NCBI RefSeq assembly: GCF_012955605.1
Contig: NZ_CP052135.1
Location: 610,001-674,000 of the forward strand
DNA from: Bacillus fonticola
Lineage (GTDB): Bacteria > Bacillota > Bacilli > Bacillales > JC228
Direction of reading: 5' to 3'
Length of the DNA stretch: 64,000 bases
The position numbers and the translations under genes are program-made. Under the pieces are notes generated by a model. The model saw only the letters and a program-made list of their open reading frames with translations. It was not told the DNA's origin and did not search any database. Below are positions 54,040-63,393 of the stretch, one piece after another. Numbering within the stretch: the stretch's first letter is position 1; the number at the start of each line of letters is the position of its first letter.

Positions 54040-55188
54040 ATGTACGAGTGGAATGAATGGATAACTACGTTTACGTGTATAAGATGCAAACATGAATACG
54101 AACCTGACGACTATTTTAAGGGATGTCCGCGCTGCTTGGAACAAGGGTATCCAGCAAGTATTCAAGTCAACTACGACGCAAGTATACCATGGACAGTGAA
54201 TAACGCTGGTAACGGGATGCTTCGCTATGCAGACAGATTACCTTATCGCACGTTTCCCACTTTAGGGGAAGGCGCCACGCCACTCATCGAGGTAAAGGGA
54301 GTAGAAGAGGAACTAGGGGTGTCCTCGGTATGGATAAAAGATGAAGGGCAAAATCCGACGGGGTCCCATAAAGATCGAATGAGCCCTCTAGTAGTAGCAA
54401 GGGCTGCAAATTTACGGAAAACCACCGTGGTGGCTGCGTCGAGTGGAAATGCGGGTGCTTCCCTCGCTGCTTATGCCGCTGCAGCTGGTTTGGATTGTAA
54501 AATTATCACGACACCACAAGTACACGGAATATGGGAAAAGGCCATTCGTATCACGGGTGCTGACATCATCAAAGTTGACAATGCCGTTCAACGTTGGGAA
54601 GTGGTCAACTCGTTAGTGGAAGAGGAAGGGTTCTATCCAGCAACGAATTATCATTTACCGCCTGTAGGCAGTAACTTGTTTGGGGTGCAAGGTTACGTGA
54701 CGGTCGGGTTGGAAATTGCGGAACAAATGCATGGCGCTTCGCCTACCGCCATTGTTGTTCCTTGTGCAAGAGGGGATCTGTTATGGGGAATTTGGGCTGG
54801 GTTTGTAGAAGCGAAGCGTTTGCAATGGGTGGATCGTATCCCACGGTTATATGCGGTTGAGCCTTTCCCACGACTTGTTCATGCGTTAGCGGGTCACGAT
54901 TATCGGGGTGACTTTTTCGGTGATTCGAGACTATTACCTTCCATTGGTGGTCATACACTTACGTACCAGGCGCTATCTGCTATCCAATCCTCGGGAGGCG
55001 GGGCAGTGGTGGTCACGAATGAGGAAGTACCGAAAGCGCAACGTGACCTAGCGAGAAAAGGAATGTTTGCGGAGGGCTCTGCAGCTGCTACATGGCCTGC
55101 ACTTGCCAAGCTTGTGCAATCTGGGCGAATTAAGCAAGATGATCGAACCGTTTTGCTTCTTACTTCACACGGATATAAAGGGGTTTAA
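54040..55188 (+). CDS. PLP-dependent threonine synthase-like enzyme
   Basis: 382 residues, fold type II PLP enzyme. An N-terminal zinc-ribbon CIRCKHEYEPDDYFKGCPRC precedes the catalytic domain; the PLP Lys is in NPTGSHKDRMSPLV and the phosphate loop in VAASSGNAGASLAAYA. Canonical threonine synthase lies in the thr operon, so this may be a paralogue that deaminates or lyases another hydroxy- or diamino acid. GGGGAAAGTG lies before the ATG. The symporter gene follows after 43 bp. Confidence 0.85.
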   Translation: MYEWNEWITTFTCIRCKHEYEPDDYFKGCPRCLEQGYPASIQVNYDASIPWTVNNAGNGMLRYADRLPYRTFPTLGEGATPLIEVKGVEEELGVSSVWIKDEGQNPTGSHKDRMSPLVVARAANLRKTTVVAASSGNAGASLAAYAAAAGLDCKIITTPQVHGIWEKAIRITGADIIKVDNAVQRWEVVNSLVEEEGFYPATNYHLPPVGSNLFGVQGYVTVGLEIAEQMHGASPTAIVVPCARGDLLWGIWAGFVEAKRLQWVDRIPRLYAVEPFPRLVHALAGHDYRGDFFGDSRLLPSIGGHTLTYQALSAIQSSGGGAVVVTNEEVPKAQRDLARKGMFAEGSAAATWPALAKLVQSGRIKQDDRTVLLLTSHGYKGV

Positions 55189-55231
55189 TTTGAAAGCGCT
55201 TACCTAAACGAAGGGAAGGTGGGGGAAACTC

Positions 55232-56512
55232 ATGAATTTAGCGACAAAAACACTCATCGGGGTAGTGTTGGGGATTGCAACGGGTCTATTGTTGAGTATG
55301 TACGCACCTGACGTGTACACTCCCTTGAATAACTATGTGTTTGATCCAGCAGGGAGTCTATTTATAAAGGCGATCCAAATGATTGTTGTTCCGCTCGTTT
55401 TTACGGCGCTCGTGACGAGTATCGCTTCGGTAGGGAATATGAAGACGCTAGGACAAATGGGTTCGAAAACGATGGCATTTTTTGTAGGTACGACCCTGAT
55501 TGCTTGTACAATTGGCATTTTATTAGCTACTATAGTCGGTCCAGGAATGAATGTGAACTTATCAGAAGATACAGTCATCACGCAAGAAGTAGGGCATGGG
55601 GATACCGAAAGCTCACCAGGAACACTGCCGTCATTAACAGATACAGTACTCAACATCGTACCGAGCAATGCGATTGGGGCGATGGCAGAAGGGAACATGC
55701 TGCAAGTGCTGACTTTCTCCATAATTTTTGGCATGGCAATGGTGGGATTAAAGGATAGAGTGGACTCACTACGTACCTTTGTCACAGAGCTCAATGAGGT
55801 CATGATGAAGATCGTCCAAATCTTAATGAAGGTAGTTCCGTATGCCGCCTTTGCACTGGTCGCTGAATCTATGGGCACGGCGGGACTCGATTTAGTTGGC
55901 TCTATGGTGAAGTATTTGCTAGTCATTGTGCTTGGCTTGACGATCCATGTGGCCATCACGTTTAGTTCAATGCTGACCCTACTAGCAAAGAGAAATCCGA
56001 TTGAATTTTTTCGCAAAATGATACCCGCTATCGGTACGGCCTTTGCGACGAGTAGTAGTGCAGCCACTCTTCCTGTTACAAAGAGCTGTTGCGAAGGTGG
56101 ATTGAACATGTCTAAAAGTGTTAGTTCATTTGTGCTACCTCTGGGCATGACAGTGAATATGAATGGTACCTCGTTTAGTCACGGTGTTGCGGCAGTATTT
56201 GTTGCGCAACTTAGTGGCATTGAATTGGGGGTAGTGCAGTACTTGACAGTTATTCTCATTTCTCTATTGGCTTCAGTTGGCGCACCAGCGATTCCAGGTG
56301 GTGGTGTCGTTTCCTTGTCGATGATTTTCCTTGCAGTCGGGTTGCCGATTGATGGAATAGGATTTGCCATTTTACTAGGTTTGTTCAGAGTAGTCGACAT
56401 GTTTCTGACGCCGGTTAACGTTTTAGGAGACGCGGTCTGTACGAGTGTAGTGGAAAGAAGGCTTCATGATACAAATCAATTAACGGATCGGAGTGTCGAT
56501 GTAAAAGGGTGA
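55232..56512 (+). CDS. Dicarboxylate/amino acid:cation symporter (GltP/DctA type)
   Basis: 426 residues. Family marks: FATSSSAATLPVTKSCCEGG, the substrate and Na+ motif GMTVNMNGTSFSHG, and SVGAPAIPGGGVVSLSMIFL. Probably imports the amino acid handled by the PLP enzyme in front of it. GGTGGGGG lies before the ATG. Terminator 75 bp downstream. Confidence 0.92.
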   Translation: MNLATKTLIGVVLGIATGLLLSMYAPDVYTPLNNYVFDPAGSLFIKAIQMIVVPLVFTALVTSIASVGNMKTLGQMGSKTMAFFVGTTLIACTIGILLATIVGPGMNVNLSEDTVITQEVGHGDTESSPGTLPSLTDTVLNIVPSNAIGAMAEGNMLQVLTFSIIFGMAMVGLKDRVDSLRTFVTELNEVMMKIVQILMKVVPYAAFALVAESMGTAGLDLVGSMVKYLLVIVLGLTIHVAITFSSMLTLLAKRNPIEFFRKMIPAIGTAFATSSSAATLPVTKSCCEGGLNMSKSVSSFVLPLGMTVNMNGTSFSHGVAAVFVAQLSGIELGVVQYLTVILISLLASVGAPAIPGGGVVSLSMIFLAVGLPIDGIGFAILLGLFRVVDMFLTPVNVLGDAVCTSVVERRLHDTNQLTDRSVDVKG

Positions 56513-56587
56513 AAAGTATCCGGTTCTACGTACTGTTTACGCACGTACAGACTGATTCTCTTGAGAAGAAATTTAACATAGTTCAAC

Positions 56588-56623
56588 AAAAGCTGCCGTT
56601 ACTGGAACACGGTAGCTTTTTAT
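56588..56623 (+). terminator. Terminator of the symporter operon
   Basis: AAAGCTGCCGT pairs with ACGGTAGCTTT around TACTGGAAC, then five T. Confidence 0.85.
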
Positions 56624-56952
56624 TTTGCAAATTAGCTAACATCCTTTTCCCGCGGATTCCGATGCGAAGAGCAAATTTCCCTTCTTTGCAGGTAAATTTA
56701 CTAGGATAATTGTTTTTTTCATATCTGTCATTGTTCATATTCTATTCTAACAAGTTGTGAATACCATACCTGTATAGGGTAACTAGACGATGGACTACGT
56801 TGATTCCAAAGAATAAATGTGAGAAGTCTACCAAAGTCTACCAACTACCTGATTGGAAATGAGTAGGGTACTTTTGTGAGGGAAGGAGCGGAGGGGAAAG
56901 TTAGGATTTGCGATCACGAAAGACGAAAACAAGCACATATTGGGGGGTTCTT
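56624..56952. other. Gene-free stretch before the deacetylase-ABC operon
   Basis: AT-rich leader, with a short direct repeat AGTCTACCAA at about 56823-56844. It must hold the operon promoter; no hexamer pair stands out. Confidence 0.4.
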
Positions 56953-57702
56953 ATGAAGAGTGGAAAACGGTTGCTATTGTTAGGAGTCTATGGAATGGAA
57001 GTCGTAGAATGTGGGGGCGCACTGGCAAAAAACGTAGAGAGCGGCGGGGAGTCTTTTGCTGCTATGCTATTGTGCTCTGAAAAAAGCCAACCACAAGTAT
57101 CAAACGCAGCAGACGTTCTCGGTGTACAAATGAATTATTTGAACTTCCAATACGGAGAGGTCGATGTCAGCGTTGACTCAAAGAAAAAGATCGTCAAAGT
57201 GATTCGTGACGTAAAGCCTGACATCATAATCACACAGGATCCTGAACATTCATTCCATGACTTAGATCCTGATCGACGCCAAGCGATGATCTTAATTTTA
57301 GAGGGCATTGCCTTGGCAAGTCGGGACTTTTATTTAGATGAAGAAACCGGAACAAGCCCTCATCCGGTGCCCACAATTTATTATATGACGCCAAACCATC
57401 CGAATACAGTGGTGAATATCTCCTCAGTTTGGGAGAAGAAGAATGAAGCGATGGCCGTATTAGAAAGCCAGATGGAATTTAGCGGGAAACACTTTGAACG
57501 GGCGCTAAGAAGTCAAGACCTCGAAGCATTAGTTCCTGGGTTTGCCCAGTTGGAATCGCATTATGCCAAAGGACGAGCTATTCACTTGGCATTAGATAAA
57601 GCAGTGCACGTGTACCATGGGTTGGCTACGCACGGGCACTTCGCTTTTGCAGAAGCGTACCGTCGTGAGGGGAATTTTCACTTGGAAGAATTAACAATTT
57701 AA
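56953..57702 (+). CDS. PIG-L family deacetylase
   Basis: 249 residues of the zinc-dependent LmbE/PIG-L family, which removes acetyl groups from N-acetylglucosamine-type sugars. Seen: the N-terminal KRLLLLGVYGMEVVECGGAL, the middle IIITQDPEHSFHDLDPDRRQ, and the C-terminal HGHFAFAEAYR. The usual N-terminal zinc motif (A/P)HPDD is not present: the protein has GVYGMEVVE there, so the metal site is altered. ATG 56953 follows TTGGGGGG. It is 18 bp before the binding-protein gene, as first gene of the operon. Confidence 0.75.
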   Translation: MKSGKRLLLLGVYGMEVVECGGALAKNVESGGESFAAMLLCSEKSQPQVSNAADVLGVQMNYLNFQYGEVDVSVDSKKKIVKVIRDVKPDIIITQDPEHSFHDLDPDRRQAMILILEGIALASRDFYLDEETGTSPHPVPTIYYMTPNHPNTVVNISSVWEKKNEAMAVLESQMEFSGKHFERALRSQDLEALVPGFAQLESHYAKGRAIHLALDKAVHVYHGLATHGHFAFAEAYRREGNFHLEELTI

Positions 57703-57720
57703 ATAGTAGGGGGAGTTCAT

Positions 57721-59532
57721 TTGAAAAAGATTTTTGCTAGTTTGCTTGCGTTTGTACTGGCGGCCACCACGTTTACTGGAATAGCTGGAGCGGAAAGTCA
57801 TCCTGACACCTTAACGATCGCCATACCGACTGACGAAAATACGATCACACCTTACACGTACCAAACAGGGTATCCCGGATTAGAGCTAGTCAACCTGTTA
57901 TACGATACACTCTTCCAGCTAGATGAAAAAAATGTCGCGCAACCTTGGCTAGTAGAAGATTATTCAGTCAGTGATGATGGGCTAACGTATGAATTTACGT
58001 TAGTCGACGGTGTGAAGTGGCAAGACGGAGAGCCGCTCACTGCCAACGATGTGAAATTTACAGTTGATTATTTCATTGAATACCCTAAATCACGGTTTAC
58101 CGTTCCATTACAAACGATTGAGTCACTTGAAGTGCAGGATGATTTGAATTTCACGATGACATTAAGCCAACCCGAGCCCAATTTCATGATCCAGCCTTTA
58201 GCGGACGTGCCGATTTTGCCTGAACACATTTGGAGCGAGGTAACGAATCCAGATGAGGCAACGAACGCATTAGGAAGTGGACCTTACAAACTGGTAGACT
58301 ATCAGCCAGATCAATTTTATCGATTTGAGGCAAACAAAGATTATTTTAAGGGCGCACCTCCATCTGAAGAACTTGTCATGCCAATTATTTCCGATACGAC
58401 AGCGATGTTTACTGCCCTAAAAGCAGGAGAAATTGACGGGATGAGCTCCAGTCTGACTCCTGAAGTCGTAGGCGAATTTGAATCGAATCCGAATTTGACA
58501 GTCGAGACAGGTCCTGGATTCTCAACGACTTTGTTCCAAATGAATGCGGAGAGATATCCAATGACAGAAACAAGTTTTCGTCAAGCAGTTGCGTATGCGA
58601 TCGACACGCAATACTTGGTCGATACAGTAACGCTCGGGTATGCAGAAGTCGGTAGCCCTGGGTTTATCCATCCGTCTAGTCCGTTTTACAATTCTGATAT
58701 ATCCTTTACCCCTGACATGGAAAAATCGAAGCAACTATTAGAGGAAGCAGGGTTTGTCGATACGAACGGCGACGGATTTATTGAAGGACAAAATGGTGAG
58801 ACGATTGAATTGTCTATGCTCGTTCAATCAGATAGCCCGTTACGTATTCGAACTGCCGAAATTATCGCTGGCTGGTTAAATGATGCAGGGATTAGCGTCT
58901 CGGTGAAATCATTAGACTCGGACACAGTCGTTTCGCTAGTGTGGCCAGAGTACGATGTGGCTAAAGGAAGAGATTATGATCTGTCTATGTTCGGCTGGTC
59001 GAGTACGCTGCAATTATTTCCTGATCGCCTAGTAGACCTATTTCACTCTGACCCGAATTTAGGCACCGTGAACATTGGTGGATATGTGAGCGCAGAATTC
59101 GACGAAATGGCGAATACACTGAAAAATACAATCGATCCAGACGAACGGAAACAAATCCTAATGGATATGCAAAGCTTTGTAGCGGAAGAATTTCCGATTG
59201 TCACACTCTACTATCAAGAGATTATTAATTCCTACAACCCAAATGTTTATGACGGGTATGTGTTCCAACAAGGAAAAGGGATTTTGAACAAACTTTCCTT
59301 TGTGCCTGAAGCTCAACCAGATACGCCAGCAGAACCTGAGGAGACGGATTCAGAAGACGAAGAGACTGATAACGACTCAGGTACAGGGACTGTGGACGAA
59401 GATCCCGGAAGTAATGAGTCTGGTGGGGGTGGCAGTCCGTTACTCGTACTAGGAGTCATCATTGTCATCATCGCAGGTGGAATCTACCTATTAAAACGGA
59501 AATCTTCTAATAAAAATGGTCCAGCTGCCTAA
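57721..59532 (+). CDS. Family 5 solute-binding protein with C-terminal membrane anchor
   Basis: 603 residues. Secretory signal (MKKIFASLLAFVLAATTF...AGA) without a lipobox Cys. Residues about 35-540 are a family 5 peptide-type binding protein (WQDGEPLTANDVKFTVDYFI, ALGSGPYKLVDYQPDQFYRF), including a DTNGDGFIEG calcium-type loop. An acidic Glu/Asp/Thr linker and GGGGSPLLVLGVIIVIIAGG then end in a membrane helix and Lys/Arg tail. Bacilli normally anchor such proteins by an N-terminal lipid; the C-terminal anchor is an archaeal-like solution. TTG start with AGGGGGAG upstream. Confidence 0.92.
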   Translation: MKKIFASLLAFVLAATTFTGIAGAESHPDTLTIAIPTDENTITPYTYQTGYPGLELVNLLYDTLFQLDEKNVAQPWLVEDYSVSDDGLTYEFTLVDGVKWQDGEPLTANDVKFTVDYFIEYPKSRFTVPLQTIESLEVQDDLNFTMTLSQPEPNFMIQPLADVPILPEHIWSEVTNPDEATNALGSGPYKLVDYQPDQFYRFEANKDYFKGAPPSEELVMPIISDTTAMFTALKAGEIDGMSSSLTPEVVGEFESNPNLTVETGPGFSTTLFQMNAERYPMTETSFRQAVAYAIDTQYLVDTVTLGYAEVGSPGFIHPSSPFYNSDISFTPDMEKSKQLLEEAGFVDTNGDGFIEGQNGETIELSMLVQSDSPLRIRTAEIIAGWLNDAGISVSVKSLDSDTVVSLVWPEYDVAKGRDYDLSMFGWSSTLQLFPDRLVDLFHSDPNLGTVNIGGYVSAEFDEMANTLKNTIDPDERKQILMDMQSFVAEEFPIVTLYYQEIINSYNPNVYDGYVFQQGKGILNKLSFVPEAQPDTPAEPEETDSEDEETDNDSGTGTVDEDPGSNESGGGGSPLLVLGVIIVIIAGGIYLLKRKSSNKNGPAA

Positions 59533-59545
59533 CGAAGCGTGAATG

Positions 59546-59583
59546 GGATACGTGGAAGTTCTGATACGGACTTTCGCGTATCC
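59546..59583 (+). terminator. Hairpin between binding protein and permease genes
   Basis: GGATACGTGGAAGTTC pairs with GGACTTTCGCGTATCC (about 13 of 16 pairs, others wobble) around TGATAC. It ends 26 bp before the permease start and has no T-tract, so likely a stabilising or partial-termination hairpin, as seen at 41136. Confidence 0.7.
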
Positions 59584-59608
59584 TCTCAATTTTGGAGGTG
59601 AGACGAAG

Positions 59609-60592
59609 ATGGCGAAACTAAAATACGTACTTTCAAAAGTTTTACAATATGTGATTGTCATTTTCTTAATCTTGTCACTCAACTTTTTGTTGCCGCGACT
59701 GATGCCGGGAAATCCCCTCGTGTATATCGCGGGAGAGGATGTTGGGTTTATGTCTTCAGAGGAAAAAGAAGCCATCTTAGATAAATATGGATTGAATGAT
59801 TCGTTATCGAAGCAGTACGGTACGTATTTGAAAAACATATTTTCTGGTGATTTAGGTTTCTCCTATCAACAAAAGGTTCCAATTGTTGACATTATTAAGG
59901 ATCGATTGCCATGGACGTTGCTACTAACGGGATTAAGTCTTGTTATTTCAACTATTTTGGGCGTCATTTTTGGCGCAATATCCGCGTGGAAGCGGGGTAC
60001 GAAAACCGACGTGAATCTTCTGACAGGGTTTATGTTTTTAAGTGCCATGCCTTCTTTCTGGATCGGGATGATCTTGGTGTCAATATTTGCCGCGACGTTG
60101 GGGTGGTTCCCAGTATTTGGTGGGGAAACAGCCTGGGCAGACTATACTGGTTGGGCTCGTTTTGTTGATGTAGCCGAGCATCTTGTCCTACCGCTCGTCA
60201 CGCTTGTGTTAATTTCTGTGACCTCGACGTACATGACGATGCGGTATTCGATGCTAAACGTGTTGAGTGAGGATTACATTATGATGGCTAAAGCAAAGGG
60301 CGTAAAGGAAAGAGTCATTCAATACCGACACGCGATGAGAAATGCGTTATTACCTGTTGCCACCGTATTTATGCTTAGTCTCGGGTTTATGCTTGGTGGG
60401 GCGACGGTAATTGAAACCGTCTTTGCTTACCCAGGTGTCGGACGCCTAATGTTTGAAGCTGTGTTAAGTCGCGATTACCCACTTATCCAAGGGACGTTTT
60501 TAATTATCACGTTTAGTGTGATCATCGCCAACTTCCTAGCTGATATTATTTATCCGCTTTTGGATCCAAAGGTAGGGAAAGACAATGGATAA
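59609..60592 (+). CDS. Peptide-type ABC transporter permease (DppB-like)
   Basis: 327 residues, six membrane segments. DppB marks: LPRLMPGNPL at the start, RRLPWTLLLTG-type helix (DRLPWTLLLTGLSLVIS), EDYIMMAKAKGVKERVI coupling loop and IETVFAYPGVGRLMFEAV. ATG 59609 has GGAGGTGAGA upstream. Overlaps the next gene by 8 bp. Confidence 0.95.
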   Translation: MAKLKYVLSKVLQYVIVIFLILSLNFLLPRLMPGNPLVYIAGEDVGFMSSEEKEAILDKYGLNDSLSKQYGTYLKNIFSGDLGFSYQQKVPIVDIIKDRLPWTLLLTGLSLVISTILGVIFGAISAWKRGTKTDVNLLTGFMFLSAMPSFWIGMILVSIFAATLGWFPVFGGETAWADYTGWARFVDVAEHLVLPLVTLVLISVTSTYMTMRYSMLNVLSEDYIMMAKAKGVKERVIQYRHAMRNALLPVATVFMLSLGFMLGGATVIETVFAYPGVGRLMFEAVLSRDYPLIQGTFLIITFSVIIANFLADIIYPLLDPKVGKDNG

Positions 60593-61445
60593 ACAAAAAT
60601 GGAGCCATTACTGGAAGGTCATTACAGCGAATAACTTGGGACTATTCGGCATTGGGATTTTAATTTTGTTTATATTTATTGCTATTTTTGCACCGATCAT
60701 TGCTCCGTTTGACCCGAATGATCGTGTGGATATTCCTTTGCTGCCACCAGATGGGACGTATTTGTTAGGGACAAATGACGTAGGGCAAGATATTTTTAGC
60801 GAATTAATATTCGGTACGCGCATTTCGTTATTAATTGGTGTCATTGCTGCCTTTATATCGATCGCCATTGGCTGTTTAGTCGGGATTGTCTCTGGCTATT
60901 TCGGTGGAAAAGTAGATTCTTTTTTAATGAGAGTAGTCGATTTAATTTTAGTCGTACCGTTTTTGCCACTGATGATTTTGTTGGCGGCGTTTATTGGGCC
61001 AAGCTTTTGGAATATCATTCTAGTGATTAGCGTGTTAGCTTGGGCGAGTCCCGCGCGTGTCATTCGATCTCAAGTGTTGTCACTTAAAACAAAAGGGTAT
61101 GTGGAAGCGGCTCAATCTATCGGCTCCAGCATACGTACCATCTTATTCAAGCACTTGCTACCCGGGGTCATTCCGATTGCATTAGCGCAATTCGTCATGG
61201 CTGCGAGCAACTCTATCTTGACAGAGGCGTCGCTTAGCTTTTTAGGATTAGGCGATCCTTTTAGCAAAAGTTGGGGAACCATTTTGTACTATGCACAAGC
61301 ACGCGGAGCCTTTTTGACGGGTGCGTGGATTTGGTGGATTCTACCTCCAGGAGTCCTTATTACGACACTTGTCGTCGGATTTGCCTTCACTGGATATGCG
61401 ATGGAGGAAGTGCTAAACCCTAGATTACGGAAGGGGAGACGATAG
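60585..61445 (+). CDS. Peptide-type ABC transporter permease (DppC-like)
   Basis: 286 residues, six membrane segments. APIIAPFDPNDRVDIPLLPP, LLGTNDVGQDIFSELIFGTR and the coupling loop TKGYVEAAQSIGSSIRTIL. Partner of the DppB-like permease. Its start overlaps the previous gene and its end touches the next. Confidence 0.95.
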   Translation: MDKQKWSHYWKVITANNLGLFGIGILILFIFIAIFAPIIAPFDPNDRVDIPLLPPDGTYLLGTNDVGQDIFSELIFGTRISLLIGVIAAFISIAIGCLVGIVSGYFGGKVDSFLMRVVDLILVVPFLPLMILLAAFIGPSFWNIILVISVLAWASPARVIRSQVLSLKTKGYVEAAQSIGSSIRTILFKHLLPGVIPIALAQFVMAASNSILTEASLSFLGLGDPFSKSWGTILYYAQARGAFLTGAWIWWILPPGVLITTLVVGFAFTGYAMEEVLNPRLRKGRR

Positions 61446-62410
61446 TGGAGCCCATTTTGCAAGTTCGAAATCTATCAACTTATTACGAAACAGACAAAGG
61501 AGATGCGCACGCAGTCGAAAACGTTTCTTTTACCGTTAGACGAGGGGAAATGCTAGGTTTGATTGGTGAATCCGGCTGTGGAAAAACGACGGTTGCCCAA
61601 ACGATCTTAAGATTACTAGAGTATCCAGCAAAGGTCGTTTCAGGCGAAGTATTACTAGACGGCAAAGACTTATTACAAGCATCGGACAAAGAGTTGGAGA
61701 AAATAAGATGGAGTGAGATTTCAGTCATTCCTCAAAGTGCGATGAACGCTTTAAATCCAGTGCACCAAATTGGACAGCAAATTATGGAGTCCATTCTCAT
61801 TCACGAAAAAGTTTCCAAGCAAGAAGCGCTAAATCGGACACGCGAATTGTTGGAGTTAGTAGGAATTGATTCTGACAGATGGAGAAGTTACCCGCATGAA
61901 TTCAGTGGGGGAATGAAGCAAAGAGTGGCGATCGCAATGGCCCTATCGTGTAACCCAAAGCTTGTCATTTCAGACGAATCGACGACAGGATTAGATGTGC
62001 TCACCCAAGCCCAAATTATCGCCCTTTTGAAAAGGCTGCAAAAGGAACTTAACCTATCCATCATATTAATTTCGCACGATTTGCCAATGGTTACGGCGAT
62101 TTGCGACCGAATTGCCATTATGTATGCAGGGAAAATTACAGAATGGGCGGACACGCAAGATATATTGCAAGACGCAAGACATCCATACTCTAAAGGGTTG
62201 TTGCACGCGACACCTGATTTAGCCAATCCAGATAAAAAAGTAATCTCCATCCCCGGAACTGTTCCAAACTTGGTTGTGCCTCCTAAAGGGTGCCGTTTCT
62301 ACTCAAGGTGTTCGTACGCAATCGAGCACTGCCAACAGGAACCCCCTGAATTAAAAGAAGTGAAACCTGACCACTATGCTGCGTGCTTTGTAGAGGAGGG
62401 ACGAAAGTGA
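61445..62410 (+). CDS. Peptide-type ABC transporter ATPase (DppD-like)
   Basis: 321 residues. Walker A GLIGESGCGKTTVAQTILRL, signature FSGGMKQRVAIAMAL, Walker B LVISDESTTGLD, where Ser replaces Pro of the usual DEPT. The C-terminal oligopeptide-transporter extension has four Cys (CRFYSRCSYAIEHC and C near the end). GTG start overlapping the previous stop by 1 bp. Confidence 0.95.
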   Translation: MEPILQVRNLSTYYETDKGDAHAVENVSFTVRRGEMLGLIGESGCGKTTVAQTILRLLEYPAKVVSGEVLLDGKDLLQASDKELEKIRWSEISVIPQSAMNALNPVHQIGQQIMESILIHEKVSKQEALNRTRELLELVGIDSDRWRSYPHEFSGGMKQRVAIAMALSCNPKLVISDESTTGLDVLTQAQIIALLKRLQKELNLSIILISHDLPMVTAICDRIAIMYAGKITEWADTQDILQDARHPYSKGLLHATPDLANPDKKVISIPGTVPNLVVPPKGCRFYSRCSYAIEHCQQEPPELKEVKPDHYAACFVEEGRK

Positions 62411-63393
62411 GCAACATATTATTGGAAGTGAAAAACTTACAGAAAACGTTCCAAAGAAAATCGGGTACCCTACTCAAACGAGAAATTACAAAGGTGCATG
62501 CAGTAGACGATGTGAATTTGCACATTCATAAAGGGGAAATTTTAGGGATCATCGGAGAAAGTGGTTGTGGGAAAACGACCACTGCCCGCATGGTCATGAG
62601 ATTGATCAAGGAAACAAAAGGGGAACTATTATTAGAAGGGGAAGATCTTTGTAAGCTAACGAGTAAACAAACGAACAAATACCGCAAGAAAATGCAAATG
62701 ATATTTCAAGACCCTTACGACACGTTAAATCCTGGCATGAGGGTACTTGATTTGTTAATGGAACCGCTCAACGCCCATGAAAAACAGCTCTCCTTTGAAG
62801 AAAAGTCACAGCGTGTCCAGCAAGCTTTGGAAGAGATTGATTTACTACCAGCAGAGGAATACATGTATCGATACCCCCACCAATTAAGTGGTGGACAACG
62901 GCAACGGATTGCGATTGCACGAGCGATTATTTTACAACCCATTTTTGTCGCTGCGGACGAACCGACCTCGATGTTGGACGTATCTGTACGCGCAGGGATT
63001 TTAAACCTATTGTTATCGTTAAAAGAAAAGATGGGTCTCACCATGATGTTTATTACCCACGACTTAGCAACAGCAAGTTATATGTGCGACCGCATTGCAG
63101 TCATGTATCAAGGCAAAATAGTCGAAGTGGGCACAACACAGAAAATTATTCGCAACCCTTCCCATCCCTACACGAAAGCTCTCGTTTCTGTCGTAAAAGA
63201 TTTGAATGATTTCATCCATAATCGAGAGAGTATCATCCGAGACGGTGAAGTGGACGCCACACAGGAGAATACCGGGTGTCCTTTCGTAGCGAGATGCCCC
63301 CATGAGCATACGGCATGCCACCAAATAGCACCGAAATTACGGGACATTGGTAGCCAGCATTTAGTGTCGTGTCATTTGGACGAACACGAATAG
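62407..63393 (+). CDS. Peptide-type ABC transporter ATPase (DppF/OppF-like)
   Basis: 328 residues. Walker A GIIGESGCGKTTTARMVMRL, Q-loop MQMIFQDPYDTLNPGM, signature LSGGQRQRIAIARAI, Walker B FVAADEPTSMLD, where Met replaces the usual Ala/Gly. The C-terminal extension has CPFVARCPHEHTAC. GTG 62407 overlaps the DppD stop (GTGA) and follows GAGGAGGG. Last gene of the operon. Confidence 0.95.
   Translation: MSNILLEVKNLQKTFQRKSGTLLKREITKVHAVDDVNLHIHKGEILGIIGESGCGKTTTARMVMRLIKETKGELLLEGEDLCKLTSKQTNKYRKKMQMIFQDPYDTLNPGMRVLDLLMEPLNAHEKQLSFEEKSQRVQQALEEIDLLPAEEYMYRYPHQLSGGQRQRIAIARAIILQPIFVAADEPTSMLDVSVRAGILNLLLSLKEKMGLTMMFITHDLATASYMCDRIAVMYQGKIVEVGTTQKIIRNPSHPYTKALVSVVKDLNDFIHNRESIIRDGEVDATQENTGCPFVARCPHEHTACHQIAPKLRDIGSQHLVSCHLDEHE

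Noticed and set aside
55333-56148. 271-codon minus-strand frame
   Set aside because: Shadow of the symporter gene, which has complete family motifs on the plus strand.
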